Positions 1-8,317 of a stretch of DNA of 64,000 nt are shown one piece after another. The stretch is from Oceanobacillus caeni (GTDB taxonomy: Bacteria > Bacillota > Bacilli > Bacillales > Amphibacillaceae): assembly GCF_019037185.1 (NCBI RefSeq), contig NZ_JAHHXM010000012.1, forward strand, positions 16,336 to 80,335. Direction: 5' to 3'. The notes below the pieces were generated by a model. The model was not told where the DNA came from and made no database searches. It saw only the letters and a program-made list of their open reading frames with translations. Numbering within the stretch: position 1 is the stretch's first letter; the number at the start of each line of letters is the position of its first letter. Made by a program: the position numbers and the translations under genes.

Positions 1-785
1 ATAAAAGAAAAACCTTGTATTGCTAACAAGAAACTAAGTAACACATCCGCATTTTGAAATATTAAATATACAATCCCAGACGAGTTTAGTTCAAAAAGGG
101 AAAAAATAATTACAATCAAGTATAGTCCAAGTATGCTTGTAGGAAAACGTAACGTACGAAATGGAGGGAAGTACAAATCCCTCTTCTGTATTCTATTTAA
201 CATCTTATAACTGACCCATTGGCTAATTAAAGCTAAAAGGAATGCAGTTGTGATTAATAGTACTGGTAGAATATCGATAAAGTGCTGTATTTGGATTTCC
301 ATTAATTCCTGAATGTGTTCTGTTTGACCTTGCATTCCTACACTTTCAAGAAAGGCCGTACTCATTTCTACAGATTCAGAAATCATTGTACGTAACTCGG
401 TCATAAAGTTTACTTGGAAAAGGACCTGAGTCGATACAAAAAGTAACAATAATCCAATTACAAAACCGAATGCACCTCTTGCTAATGTTTCATATGCTGA
501 TAAGTCTTTATAAATTGCACTACCGATTATAATTCCACCAAGCCCTACTACTATAGGTATTGCTATGGTATAAATAGATGCTAACAAGACAGTAAATAAA
601 ATAGCTAATACCCATACTACTAAGGATGGTTTCCAATTATATTTTGCTGCATAAAGCACAAAAGGTACTGGCAATAAAAATATACTAACCATCGATAAAA
701 ATGGAACAAAAATAGTAATAAATAATAGCATCATATAAATAACTATCACTAATGTTCCATCCATAATTTTTTTGGATTGATTCAT
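1..785 (-). CDS. yybS: YybS-like DUF2232 membrane protein (3' end beyond window)
   Basis: Reading the minus strand from an ATG at 785 gives at least 261 codons without a stop, so the gene runs off the left edge. The protein starts MNQSKKIMDGTLVIVIYMML and is very hydrophobic, with several membrane segments, a short soluble loop containing acidic residues at about residues 130-165, then more membrane segments. This matches the DUF2232 (YybS) family, which lies beside gdpP-rplI-dnaC in Bacillus. A GAGGTG ribosome site lies 6 bases before the ATG. The biochemical role of the family is not established. Identity rests on the hydrophobic pattern and on position next to rpsR. Confidence 0.8.
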   Translation of the reverse strand, partial: MNQSKKIMDGTLVIVIYMMLLFITIFVPFLSMVSIFLLPVPFVLYAAKYNWKPSLVVWVLAILFTVLLASIYTIAIPIVVGLGGIIIGSAIYKDLSAYETLARGAFGFVIGLLLLFVSTQVLFQVNFMTELRTMISESVEMSTAFLESVGMQGQTEHIQELMEIQIQHFIDILPVLLITTAFLLALISQWVSYKMLNRIQKRDLYFPPFRTLRFPTSILGLYLIVIIFSLFELNSSGIVYLIFQNADVLLSFLLAIQGFSF

Positions 786-1110
786 TATAGCACCTCAAAT
801 AATCTTCTATAAAGGGAGAAATTTACCTATTCAATAGTCCTAGTCAACCTATATGATAACATACACTACTGAATTTGTTGTCTAATATAGAGGGAAAATA
901 TAAATCTTCTTATTTCTCTTCTTTTTAAATCCTACATTCCATTATAACGCAAAAACCCTATTTCTTTAAATGTAACATTTTGTTAACAGTATTAAATTAT
1001 AATTACGCTATAAAAACAATTACATACAAAAGAAGAGATTATATACGATTTTAGTGAAAAAATCTACTATAATATAGCTATGATTAATTTATAGAATAGG
1101 AATGAACTTC

Positions 1111-1593
1111 ATGATTTTCTGGAACGTATTTTTAAATAGTGTAAAGCTTCCAAATAAAAAGGCCATGTTTCAACTTAATCGGGTAGGATTAGACATTGCT
1201 ATCTTTTATATATTATTGATATTATTTCTTACTTCCATCCCATCGTTCATCCATCGTTTAACAGACATGGATCGTTTTGGCTCAGATATGAATTTCGTTT
1301 TTACACTTATCTACTTTTTTATTTTTTATTATCTCCCACTTACTATTATTGTATTTGGGATAATCTTTATTACATCCTATCTGGGAAAATTATTATCAAA
1401 AATACTAAATAGAAAATTACACTACTCCTTATTATGGAAAATGACTGCATTTACCATTACTATCCCATTTCTTTTATACACCATTATTTCCATATTTTTC
1501 ACTGTGGATGACAGTTATTTAATGATAGCATTTATCTATTCAGCAGTTCTTCTATGTAAAATGATATTACATTATCCAAAGAGGAGAATTTAG
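1111..1593 (+). CDS. small membrane protein, unrecognised (perhaps DUF1189-like)
   Basis: A 160-residue protein with four to five hydrophobic segments (about residues 25-50, 75-105, 125-145 and 145-155) and a basic C-terminus. I prefer the ATG at 1111 over the in-frame ATG at 1102, because the AGGAA at 1098-1102 sits too close to the earlier codon. A good -10 (TATAAT, 1068-1073) lies just upstream but without a clear -35. It is transcribed against its neighbours and ends at a bidirectional terminator shared with rpsR. The N-terminal style (FWNVFLNSVKLPNKKAMF) recalls DUF1189 membrane proteins, but those are usually about 100 residues longer. I do not assign a function. Confidence 0.6.
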   Translation: MIFWNVFLNSVKLPNKKAMFQLNRVGLDIAIFYILLILFLTSIPSFIHRLTDMDRFGSDMNFVFTLIYFFIFYYLPLTIIVFGIIFITSYLGKLLSKILNRKLHYSLLWKMTAFTITIPFLLYTIISIFFTVDDSYLMIAFIYSAVLLCKMILHYPKRRI

Positions 1594-1655
1594 AATAACC
1601 AATTATTAAGAAGCTAAAGGAAGATAAGAAAGTTTATATACCTTATCTACAAACA

Positions 1656-1686
1656 AAAACCTCTAATCAATATGATTAGAGGTTTT
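1656..1686. terminator. bidirectional terminator
   Basis: A perfect 14-bp inverted repeat (AAAACCTCTAATCA, 3-base loop, complement) with T/A tracts on both sides. It lies between the converging 1111-1593 gene and rpsR and can terminate both. Confidence 0.85.
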
Positions 1687-1691
1687 ATTAA

Positions 1692-1922
1692 TCAATCCGC
1701 AACATATGGCAATAAAGCCATTTGACGAGCGCGTTTGATTGCTTTTGTTAATTTACGTTGGTATTTAGCAGAAGTTCCAGTTACACGACGAGGAAGAATC
1801 TTTCCACGTTCAGAAATGAAACGTCTTAATAAATCAACGTCTTTATAATCGATGTGTGTAATTCCGTTAGCAGTAAAGTAACAAACTTTACGGCGTTTAG
1901 CACGACCACGACGAGCTGCCAT
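1692..1922 (-). CDS. rpsR: 30S ribosomal protein S18
   Basis: A 76-residue, very basic protein beginning [16 protein letters not shown], a small-subunit protein that binds S6 on the platform of the 30S subunit. An in-frame ATG at 1949 would extend the protein, but the AAGGAG ribosome site sits 9 bases before the ATG at 1922 and the usual S18 start matches. It is the last gene of the rpsF-ssb-rpsR operon and is followed by the terminator at 1656-1686. The single cysteine in the KVCYF motif is present, so this is the C+ type seen in most genomes with one S18 copy. Confidence 0.97.
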   Translation of the reverse strand: MAARRGRAKRRKVCYFTANGITHIDYKDVDLLRRFISERGKILPRRVTGTSAKYQRKLTKAIKRARQMALLPYVAD

Positions 1923-1969
1923 GTAGAACACTCCTTCCGTTAATTTCATTCCTTCTAAAGAGCGATCCT

Positions 1970-2470
1970 TTAGAATGGTAAATCATCATCTGATATATCA
2001 ATAGGTTCCCCATTATTACTGAATGGGTCCTCTGGTTGGTTTTGGTTTGGCTGATTTTGATTCGGTTGAAACTGATTATGATTAGGCTGAAATTGGTTCT
2101 GATTTTGATTCGGTTGAAATCCTGATGCGCTTTGTCCACCCGTAGCAGAACCTCTTGATTCTAAAAACTGTATACTTTCGGCTAGAACCTCTGTTACATA
2201 TACGGTTTTACCATCCTGACCTTCATAACTACGTGTTTGTACACGCCCATCTACCCCAACCATACTTCCTTTTTTCATATAGTTAGCTAGATTCTCAGCT
2301 TGCCGGCGCCACGCAACACAGTTAATAAAGTCAGCTTCACGATTTCCTTGTTGATTCGTAAAAGGGCGATTCACTGCTAAAGTAAAGTTAGCAACAGCAA
2401 CTCCAGTTGGTGTATAACGTAAATCAGGATCCCTCGTTAATCTGCCTACTAATACGACACGATTTAACAT
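1970..2470 (-). CDS. ssb: single-stranded DNA-binding protein
   Basis: A 166-residue SSB that coats single-stranded DNA at the replication fork and recruits partners through its tail. Residues 1-105 form the OB fold ([15 protein letters not shown], then the [17 protein letters not shown] region). Residues 115-150 are a low-complexity linker of Gln, Asn and Pro repeats. The C-terminus DISDDDLPF is the conserved acidic tip that binds partner proteins. The start at 2470 has AAGGAG 8 bases ahead; a 9-base longer frame exists but lacks spacing for this site. The gene sits between rpsF and rpsR, the standard Bacillus operon. Confidence 0.97.
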   Translation of the reverse strand: MLNRVVLVGRLTRDPDLRYTPTGVAVANFTLAVNRPFTNQQGNREADFINCVAWRRQAENLANYMKKGSMVGVDGRVQTRSYEGQDGKTVYVTEVLAESIQFLESRGSATGGQSASGFQPNQNQNQFQPNHNQFQPNQNQPNQNQPEDPFSNNGEPIDISDDDLPF

Positions 2471-2485
2471 CAGAACCACTCCTTA

Positions 2486-2776
2486 TTATTGATCATCTTC
2501 TCGAACTGCCATATGACGAATAATATCATCACTAAATTTAGCTAAACGATCGAATTCATTAACTGAATTTTCATCACCGCTAAAGTTAATTAAGACATAA
2601 TATCCATCACGATAGTCTTCAATTTCATAAGCTAGGCGTTTTTTACCTACTTCTTTTACTTTTTCAATCTCCGCCCCATTGTCAGTTAAAACTGTGTTGA
2701 AACGCTCAATTAAACCTTTTTGAGCTTCCTCTTCCATGTCTGGGCGGATGATGTACATGATTTCATATTTTCTCAT
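2486..2776 (-). CDS. rpsF: 30S ribosomal protein S6
   Basis: A 96-residue protein beginning [17 protein letters not shown], the normal bacterial S6 length and N-terminus, which forms a platform heterodimer with S18. AGGAGGTG is well placed before the ATG. It is the first gene of rpsF-ssb-rpsR, with only 15 bases to ssb. The 80-base leader upstream probably carries the S6:S18 autoregulatory element described in a separate entry. Confidence 0.97.
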   Translation of the reverse strand: MRKYEIMYIIRPDMEEEAQKGLIERFNTVLTDNGAEIEKVKEVGKKRLAYEIEDYRDGYYVLINFSGDENSVNEFDRLAKFSDDIIRHMAVREDDQ

Positions 2777-2857
2777 CCGTTACACCTCCTTTTGGTCTTA
2801 GCGGCCCTTTTTTTAAAAAAAAGAGCAAGGAGCAATTTTGGGTTTAATTACTCACAA
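2777..2857 (-). promoter_or_regulatory. candidate S6:S18 autoregulatory leader
   Basis: The untranslated leader between the rpsF promoter and the S6 start contains a U8/A7 pairing stretch followed by GGGCCGCUAAGACC just before the ribosome site. The known rpsF leader motif bound by the S6:S18 complex presents a CCG trinucleotide in a bulged stem, and a CCG is present here. I infer feedback control of translation; the exact fold was not computed. Confidence 0.4.
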
Positions 2858-2863
2858 TAATGT

Positions 2864-2892
2864 ATTATATCAAATTTTTTTATAAAAGACAA
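2864..2892 (-). promoter_or_regulatory. rpsF operon sigma-A promoter
   Basis: On the minus strand TTGTCT (2887-2892) and a perfect TATAAT (2864-2869) are separated by exactly 17 bases, placing the transcript start near 2857. Confidence 0.8.
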
Positions 2893-2938
2893 GCATTCGA
2901 GAGATCCTGATTTATGATACATATTATCCTTTTTATAA

Positions 2939-4039
2939 TTAAACATTAAAGCGGAAATGTATAACATCTCCATCTTGAACGATATAATCTTTACCTTCTA
3001 AGCGTACTTTTCCTTTTTCTCTTGCATTCCCCATAGTACCTGCTTCTAGAAGGTCCTCATAAGAAACCGTTTCGGCACGAATAAAACCACGTTCAAAATC
3101 AGAATGAATAATTCCAGCTGCTTGTGGTGCTTTGATTCCTTTTCTAAAAGTCCATGCACGAACTTCTTGTTCACCTGCCGTAAAATATGTTGCAAGTCCT
3201 AATAGACTATAGGAAGCTTTAATTAATTTATCCAAGCCAGATTCACTAATCCCTAGTTCTTCTAGAAACATTTCCTTTTCTTCCTGTTCTAACTCAGATA
3301 TTTCCTCTTCAATTTTCGCACAAATAACAATTACTTCTGCATTTTCTTTAGCAGCATAATCTCTTACTAATTGAACGTTTTTATTAGAATCCGCATTGGC
3401 TACTTCATCTTCACTGACATTCGCTACGTAAAGAATTGGTTTACTGGTTAATAGATGTAATCCTTTTACAATTTTCCATTGTTCTTCACCAAACTCTAAT
3501 GCACGAGCAGGTTTTTCTTCTTCTAAACCTGCTTTTAATTTAGAAAGAACATCAAATTCAGCTATAGCATCTTTATCCTTTTGTTTAGCTAGCTTCTCAA
3601 CACGTTGATAACGTTTGTTCACTGTTTCAAGGTCAGCTAAAATTAATTCTAGATTAATGACTTCGATATCATCAATTGGATCCACTTTACCAGATACGTG
3701 GGTAATATTTTCATCTTCAAAACAACGAACAACTTGACAAATAGCATCAACTTGACGGATATGCGAAAGAAATTGGTTTCCTAGTCCTTCTCCTTTGCTC
3801 GCACCCTTAACAATACCGGCAATATCTGTAAATTCAAATGTTGTCGGTACGGTTTTCTTTGGTTTAACTAATTCCGTTAATTTATTTAAACGCTCATCAG
3901 GAACTTCTACAATTCCTACATTCGGATCAATGGTAGCAAATGGATAATTTGCTGCTTCTGCCCCTGCTTGCGTTATTGCATTAAATAATGTTGATTTTCC
4001 TACATTCGGTAGTCCCACAATTCCTGCTGTTAATGCCAT
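2939..4039 (-). CDS. ychF: redox-regulated ATPase / GTPase-like protein YchF
   Basis: A 366-residue TRAFAC-class P-loop protein of the Obg-related YchF/Ola1 family, which prefers ATP and associates with ribosomes. The Walker A is [13 protein letters not shown] near the N-terminus, [14 protein letters not shown] is the switch II region, and the C-terminal 85 residues form the TGS domain ([20 protein letters not shown]). The start at 4039 ([10 protein letters not shown]) has AAGGAG at the right spacing and gives the normal family length, so the 30 residues readable upstream are excluded. It has its own promoter at 4092-4121. Confidence 0.96.
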   Translation of the reverse strand: MALTAGIVGLPNVGKSTLFNAITQAGAEAANYPFATIDPNVGIVEVPDERLNKLTELVKPKKTVPTTFEFTDIAGIVKGASKGEGLGNQFLSHIRQVDAICQVVRCFEDENITHVSGKVDPIDDIEVINLELILADLETVNKRYQRVEKLAKQKDKDAIAEFDVLSKLKAGLEEEKPARALEFGEEQWKIVKGLHLLTSKPILYVANVSEDEVANADSNKNVQLVRDYAAKENAEVIVICAKIEEEISELEQEEKEMFLEELGISESGLDKLIKASYSLLGLATYFTAGEQEVRAWTFRKGIKAPQAAGIIHSDFERGFIRAETVSYEDLLEAGTMGNAREKGKVRLEGKDYIVQDGDVIHFRFNV

Positions 4040-4091
4040 TAAAATTCCACTCCTTAAGGATTCTTTCATATAGAACGCGTTCGATAAACTA

Positions 4092-4121
4092 ATTATAGAT
4101 GATTCATACGAAGAAAGACAA
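4092..4121 (-). promoter_or_regulatory. ychF sigma-A promoter
   Basis: Minus-strand TTGTCT (4116-4121) and TATAAT (4092-4097) with an 18-base spacer, about 50 bases before the ychF start. Confidence 0.7.
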
Positions 4122-4129
4122 ATAAACAA

Positions 4130-4170
4130 AAAGCAAAAATAGGCATGCTACCTATACCTATTTTTGCTTT
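4130..4170. terminator. terminator downstream of the DUF951 gene
   Basis: A 14-bp inverted repeat (AAAGCAAAAATAGG and its complement) around a 13-base loop. Its arms include T/A runs, so it can act on the minus strand after the DUF951 gene. Confidence 0.7.
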
Positions 4171-4261
4171 ATATACCTAGTAATTTACGATTTTTAACAC
4201 TTATACTATGACATTTTATCATTTTAGTTAGATATCCGTCTATCTAAAAACGATCTTTTTC

Positions 4262-4462
4262 TTATTCTGTTTCTGCTCTTTCTAGTACTTTTTTCATTTT
4301 CTTCGTAAACTCTCTTCTAGGAAGCATCACGCTATGACTACAACCTAAACATTTAATCCGAATATCCATGCCCATACGAATGATTCTCCATTTATTTTCT
4401 CCACATGGATGAGGCTTCTTCATTTGTACTACATCATTTAATCCGAATTCTTTTTCTACCAA
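4262..4462 (-). CDS. DUF951 family small protein
   Basis: A 66-residue protein of the DUF951 family, found beside ychF in Bacilli. Visible hallmarks are FGLNDVVQMKKPHPCGENKW and the IRIKCLGCSHSVMLPR segment; the three cysteines could bind metal, but that is inference. I chose the TTG at 4462 because AAAGGAG lies 8 bases ahead and the family starts here. The ATG at 4507 would add 15 residues spanning the ribosome site. Function is unknown; a nucleic-acid link is only suggested by basic character and neighbours. Confidence 0.85.
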   Translation of the reverse strand: MVEKEFGLNDVVQMKKPHPCGENKWRIIRMGMDIRIKCLGCSHSVMLPRREFTKKMKKVLERAETE

Positions 4463-4511
4463 TTTAGCCACTCCTTTTTTCAATGAATACCATTCTCCTG
4501 CAGACATAGAA

Positions 4512-4545
4512 GTAAGGCTTACGTCAACATATAACGAAGCCTTAC
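4512..4545. other. inverted repeat upstream of the DUF951 gene
   Basis: GTAAGGCTT (4512-4520) and AAGCCTTAC (4537-4545) form a 9-bp stem with a 16-base loop. No T tract follows on either strand, so it is not an obvious terminator and could be an operator or leader structure. Confidence 0.35.
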
Positions 4546-4614
4546 CTTCCTTAACTACTGGATCTCTATTATATTTATTATAACTTAAAATGAATAGAAA
4601 TGCCTATCGATTTA

Positions 4615-5646
4615 TTATCGTAATTTATGATTCCTATCCTTTCTCAGCCATAACGGAAATAATAGTAATCGCGTTAAAACATATAAATTTAAGATACCAT
4701 ACAATGGATATAAAACACTTATTAATTGAGAAAATCCAAAAGTTGTAAGAGGGACCATAAGCAAAAGGGTTACAATTACAAGTAAAGAAAATGGTTGATT
4801 AAAATTCTCCTGTATACGTGTAACAATACCTAACACTCCAGATGCAGCAGTAGTTAAAATAGCAAACCATAACATAACAGACATAAAGATTAAAATTTCA
4901 AATGGATAATCCTTTAATATGGCAAACAAAGGAATTTCATATAACAAAATTTCGTCTGCTATTTGAATAAGACTATTGTTATAAATATAAGTAATGACCC
5001 CTAGTATTAACCCACTTCCAATACTTGCAATATATATTTCCCCTTTTGTTTTGACTTTATCTCCTACTGCTCCTAGTACTGCTATTAAAGGTAAGATATT
5101 TAATGCAGTAAATGGAAATACGGTCGCCCAATTTCGTTGTTCATGCCAATGAGAAAATAATTGCAAATCTTGATCATTAATAAACTTCATTAAAATAAAT
5201 AGTAACCCACCTATTAAAATCGGCATAATCAATAAATTAATAGATAGGAGTCCATTAATATTTTTCATAAATAGTAAAATTAAGACGATGACAATGATAA
5301 TTATTCCCCACCATTTTGAAAAATTAAAAGCTTGTCCCGTTGCCCCACTTCCAGCAATCATAACAACGGTAACAGAGAACAAGTAGAAAAAAATCATAAA
5401 ATCATAAAACTTCGTTAAACGTATTCCAACAATTTCTTTTAATACTGGTAAATATTGATTAGACTTATGATGATAACTTACATACATGATGACTGCACAG
5501 CAAATCATAAAAAAGATAGCAAATAAAAGAATAGCAAGTCCACTTTCATGACCAAAAAACTGCCATATTTCCCTCCCGGATGCATACCCTGCCCCAATTG
5601 TTGTACCGATGATCAAAAACATCCACTTTATGCCCGCTTTTATCAT
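4615..5646 (-). CDS. YkvI-like multispanning membrane protein (APC/LeuT-like transporter)
   Basis: A 343-residue integral membrane protein with about ten hydrophobic helices. The first helix carries GTTIGAGYASGREIWQFF, the kind of unwound substrate-site motif seen in APC/LeuT-fold transporters, and matches the YkvI family of B. subtilis. The substrate is unknown. It is divergently transcribed from yyaC with 86 bases between starts, and the minus-strand ribosome site GGAGGATA is well placed. It is not part of the core oriC cluster of B. subtilis at this position, so it may be a local insertion. Confidence 0.75.
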   Translation of the reverse strand: MIKAGIKWMFLIIGTTIGAGYASGREIWQFFGHESGLAILLFAIFFMICCAVIMYVSYHHKSNQYLPVLKEIVGIRLTKFYDFMIFFYLFSVTVVMIAGSGATGQAFNFSKWWGIIIIVIVLILLFMKNINGLLSINLLIMPILIGGLLFILMKFINDQDLQLFSHWHEQRNWATVFPFTALNILPLIAVLGAVGDKVKTKGEIYIASIGSGLILGVITYIYNNSLIQIADEILLYEIPLFAILKDYPFEILIFMSVMLWFAILTTAASGVLGIVTRIQENFNQPFSLLVIVTLLLMVPLTTFGFSQLISVLYPLYGILNLYVLTRLLLFPLWLRKDRNHKLR

Positions 5647-5675
5647 TTAATATCCTCCAATATTTAATAATCCAT

Positions 5676-5705
5676 GTATAGAAAAATAAAAATTTCCGTA
5701 TACTA
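5676..5705 (+). promoter_or_regulatory. candidate forespore (sigma-F/sigma-G) promoter of yyaC
   Basis: GTATA (5676-5680) lies 15 bases before CCGTATACTA. This equals the sigma-F pattern GYATA-N15-GGNNANAMTW except that the two G positions are C. Read with an 18-base spacer, TATACTA is one base from the sigma-G -10. Forespore expression fits the yyaC family. Confidence 0.45.
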
Positions 5706-5732
5706 TACCAATATGATTTTGGAGGATAAGCT

Positions 5733-6353
5733 ATGAGTCTAAAAAGACGATTTAGTAATTTTAATGAAAATTTCCGCATGTTATATACCGATCCATCGCT
5801 AAATCAAAGAATGAGTGAAAAAATCATATCTTGGATGCCGGAAATCCCCCGAGATTATGTCATCGTATGTATCGGGACAGATCGTTCCACGGGTGATTCA
5901 CTAGGCCCACTAACTGGCACCTTCTTAAATGAGTTAAAGCTTAAACATATGACTGTATATGGAACATTACATCAGCCAGTGCATGCAACCAATCTCCATG
6001 AAACAATGGAAATGATTATGGAAAAGCATAAAAATCCTTACATTATTGCTATTGATGCCTGCTTAGGGAAAAATAGTTCCATTGGACATTTAATCGCTGC
6101 AAAAGGGCCACTAAAACCAGGTGCAGCATTAAATAAAACCCTCCCTCTAGTCGGCGACATGCACATTACTGCGGTTGTTAATATTGGGGGCTTTATGGAA
6201 TATTCAGTCTTACAAAATACAAGACTATCATTTGTAATGGATATGGCAAAACAGTTGGCGAATGTTTTAGATTTTATTGATCAACATTTAAAACACCACT
6301 ACCCAATGTCCATTGTATTAAGGAGCAATTCAGAGGAGAAACGAACAATATAA
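5733..6353 (+). CDS. yyaC: putative spore protease YyaC
   Basis: A 206-residue member of the YyaC/DUF1256 family, structurally related to germination protease-like hydrogenase-maturation folds and restricted to sporulating Bacillota. Visible family motifs are VIVCIGTDRSTGDSLGP near residue 45, HATNLHETM, AIDACLG at about residue 110 and VNIGGFMEY. GGAGGATA precedes the ATG by 6 bases. It stands alone on the plus strand among minus-strand genes, with a forespore-type promoter candidate upstream and a terminator downstream. The natural substrate is unknown. Confidence 0.88.
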   Translation: MSLKRRFSNFNENFRMLYTDPSLNQRMSEKIISWMPEIPRDYVIVCIGTDRSTGDSLGPLTGTFLNELKLKHMTVYGTLHQPVHATNLHETMEMIMEKHKNPYIIAIDACLGKNSSIGHLIAAKGPLKPGAALNKTLPLVGDMHITAVVNIGGFMEYSVLQNTRLSFVMDMAKQLANVLDFIDQHLKHHYPMSIVLRSNSEEKRTI

Positions 6354-6396
6354 AGAAGAACTTATCGGACGTTTACAGACAGCAGAATTACCTTCA

Positions 6397-6451
6397 TAAA
6401 AAAAGATACACGTGATGGGATATTTAACCTAACATCATGGTGTATCTTTTT
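6397..6451 (+). terminator. terminator after yyaC
   Basis: A long imperfect stem (GATACACGTGATG against CATCATGGTGTATC) is followed by a T5 tract on the plus strand and preceded by an A tract. Confidence 0.75.
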
Positions 6452-6514
6452 AGCAGATAGAAATGTATAAAACCTTCTTTCTGCATAAGTGCAACCAACT
6501 TTTTATCTCTCTCG

Positions 6515-7219
6515 TTAGAATAATTGGTATATGTAAAAAATGACTACGACGGAAACGATAGCTGGAAGTAAATTTCCAATTCTTATTTGAGTGATTTTCA
6601 ACATATTTAATCCAATTGCCACAATCATTAACCCTCCAACCGCAGTCAATTCCGTGATTAAACCATTTAAAAAAGCCTCTGGTAGGAATTTTTCAATTTG
6701 TGTAGCGAATAATGCAATAAATCCTTGGTATAGTACAACAGGAACAACTGAAAATATAACTCCAAATCCGAGCGTAGTAGTTAAAACTAAAGAAGTAAAA
6801 CCATCTAATATCCCTTTCGTAATTAATACTTCATGATCATTTCTAATTCCGCCATCTAATGCACCAATGATACCCATAGCTCCAATACAGAAGATTAAAG
6901 TTGCTGTTACAAATCCTTGCGAAACACTTATTTTTTCATTTTTTGTTGTAAATTTACTTCCTAACCAATTCCCAAATCTATTAAGCCATTCTTCCACATT
7001 GATTAATTCTCCTAAAATACCACCTGTTAATAAACTTAGTAGAACGATAATAATTTGCTCTGTGGAAAAGGCCATCTGTAATCCTATCAAAATAATTGCT
7101 AGTCCAATTCCTTGCATAACTGTTTCTTTCATTCTTTCTGGAATTTTAGTAAAAAACAAGCCTATAATAGACCCCAGAATAATTAATCCCCCATTAACTA
7201 AAGTACCAAACAACGCCAT
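6515..7219 (-). CDS. DUF554 family membrane protein
   Basis: A 234-residue protein with about six to seven hydrophobic segments, matching DUF554 (B. subtilis YdfK type). The N-terminus MALFGTLVNGGLIILGSIIG and the central GGILGELINVEEWLNRFGNWLG followed by the GFVTATLIFCIGAMGIIGALDGG stretch are typical. The glycine-rich helices suggest a transporter or channel, but no substrate is known. The start has GGGGA about 10 bases ahead. It is a single gene, separated from yyaD by about 300 bases containing a parS site and a terminator. Confidence 0.85.
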   Translation of the reverse strand: MALFGTLVNGGLIILGSIIGLFFTKIPERMKETVMQGIGLAIILIGLQMAFSTEQIIIVLLSLLTGGILGELINVEEWLNRFGNWLGSKFTTKNEKISVSQGFVTATLIFCIGAMGIIGALDGGIRNDHEVLITKGILDGFTSLVLTTTLGFGVIFSVVPVVLYQGFIALFATQIEKFLPEAFLNGLITELTAVGGLMIVAIGLNMLKITQIRIGNLLPAIVSVVVIFYIYQLF

Positions 7220-7303
7220 TCTCTCAACATCCCCTATTTTTTAAAAAGATTAATTTATGAAGAACTAACACCTAAACTATTTTTTCTTTCTTATAAGAAT
7301 AAC

Positions 7304-7327
7304 AAATTGTTTCACGTGGAACAATTT
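7304..7327. promoter_or_regulatory. parS centromere site (one mismatch)
   Basis: TGTTTCACGTGGAACA at 7308-7323 matches the Bacillus parS consensus TGTTTCACGTGAAACA at all but one base. The palindrome extends with AAAT/ATTT flanks to 24 bp. It would be bound by the Spo0J/ParB encoded at 8318-9157. Confidence 0.93.
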
Positions 7328-7443
7328 ATGTTTAAAAAACTTATATTCTCATATAATTTGTCGAACACTTGGAAAGCCTGGAAATTACTACTGAGCGAAC
7401 ACCTTAGTATGAAATGTCAATAAAGTTATTTATTTTTCGAACT

Positions 7444-7490
7444 AAAAATGTGCAATACACCATCCGAAAATATGGAAGGTGCATTGCACA
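7444..7490 (-). terminator. terminator after yyaD
   Basis: A 17-bp near-perfect stem (GTGCAATGCACCTTCC on the minus strand pairing with GGATGGTGTATTGCAC) is followed on the minus strand by TTTTTAG. Confidence 0.85.
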
Positions 7491-7515
7491 TTCACACTCC
7501 TTTTATTAAAATCTG

Positions 7516-8133
7516 CTATTCAAATAAGCTAAATATAATATCAGCTATATAAGTTTCCAAAAATGCCGCCATAATAATTATCGGTAAAATTAAAAGGAAG
7601 TAAATCTTTATTGTCTCTAGAACCTTCATTATTAGGGATGTTTCTACTTCGTCTGCCTTAAATACACTTCTTATTTTAACTCTAACAACTTGATTTAATT
7701 CAAATAGAACTGCAGCAAGTAAACAAAAGGCGTAAACCTCAAAAATATAATGAGGGATAGTTGAAATGATTATGCCAAGGCCTTTTTTGAAATTGGCCTT
7801 TAAAGCAATCCCAAAAAGAATTCCGGGAAGAGAAACAGTTGAAATTATATTCAAGAGATATAGAAATTGTATTGGAATTGAAGCCAAGATAAGCATTTGT
7901 AAAGGAACCATAAATCCGTTATTAACAATAAATGACCATACTTTCTTAATACCATTAGATTCTTTCACTTGATCCGGTAAATTATTTCCAATTCCTTCTG
8001 TTATTTCTTTTAAATCCGGATTGATTATGTATGTTATTACCGTTGCAACAGTTGTTAGTACTACAGCAATTATTAAAAACTTAATTGATCTTTTAAAAAC
8101 AGTTTTATTAACTACATTTGGTATAGTAACCAC
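7516..8133 (-). CDS. yyaD: SpoIIM-domain membrane protein YyaD
   Basis: A 205-residue protein with five or six membrane helices and the SpoIIM-type signature: a glycine-rich helix with GILFGIALKANFKKG and then IPHYIFEVYAFCLLAA. B. subtilis YyaD occupies this same place beside parB. SpoIIM itself acts in septal peptidoglycan degradation and engulfment; the role of YyaD is less clear. The only in-frame conventional start is the GTG at 8133, which overlaps its own GAGGTG ribosome site, so the true initiation codon is uncertain (see finding). Confidence 0.85.
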   Translation of the reverse strand: MVTIPNVVNKTVFKRSIKFLIIAVVLTTVATVITYIINPDLKEITEGIGNNLPDQVKESNGIKKVWSFIVNNGFMVPLQMLILASIPIQFLYLLNIISTVSLPGILFGIALKANFKKGLGIIISTIPHYIFEVYAFCLLAAVLFELNQVVRVKIRSVFKADEVETSLIMKVLETIKIYFLLILPIIIMAAFLETYIADIIFSLFE

Positions 8134-8275
8134 CTCACTTAATTAATTTACCCAACCATCTGTACCTTTAATGGAATAAAAAGATTGTAGCTTTTAACAA
8201 CATTATTTTAAATGAAACATCTTTATGGACATTTAACACTTAGTTGTACTTATGTAAGATAACCTTCCTAACACC

Positions 8276-8302
8276 AAAATAGGCTGATGTTTTACATCAG
8301 CC
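8276..8302 (-). terminator. terminator after parB
   Basis: AGGCTGATG, a 4-base TTTT/AAAA-type loop and CATCAGCCT form a 9-bp perfect stem, followed on the minus strand by ATTTTGG. Confidence 0.75.
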
Positions 8303-8317
8303 TTCATTCATTTCTTA

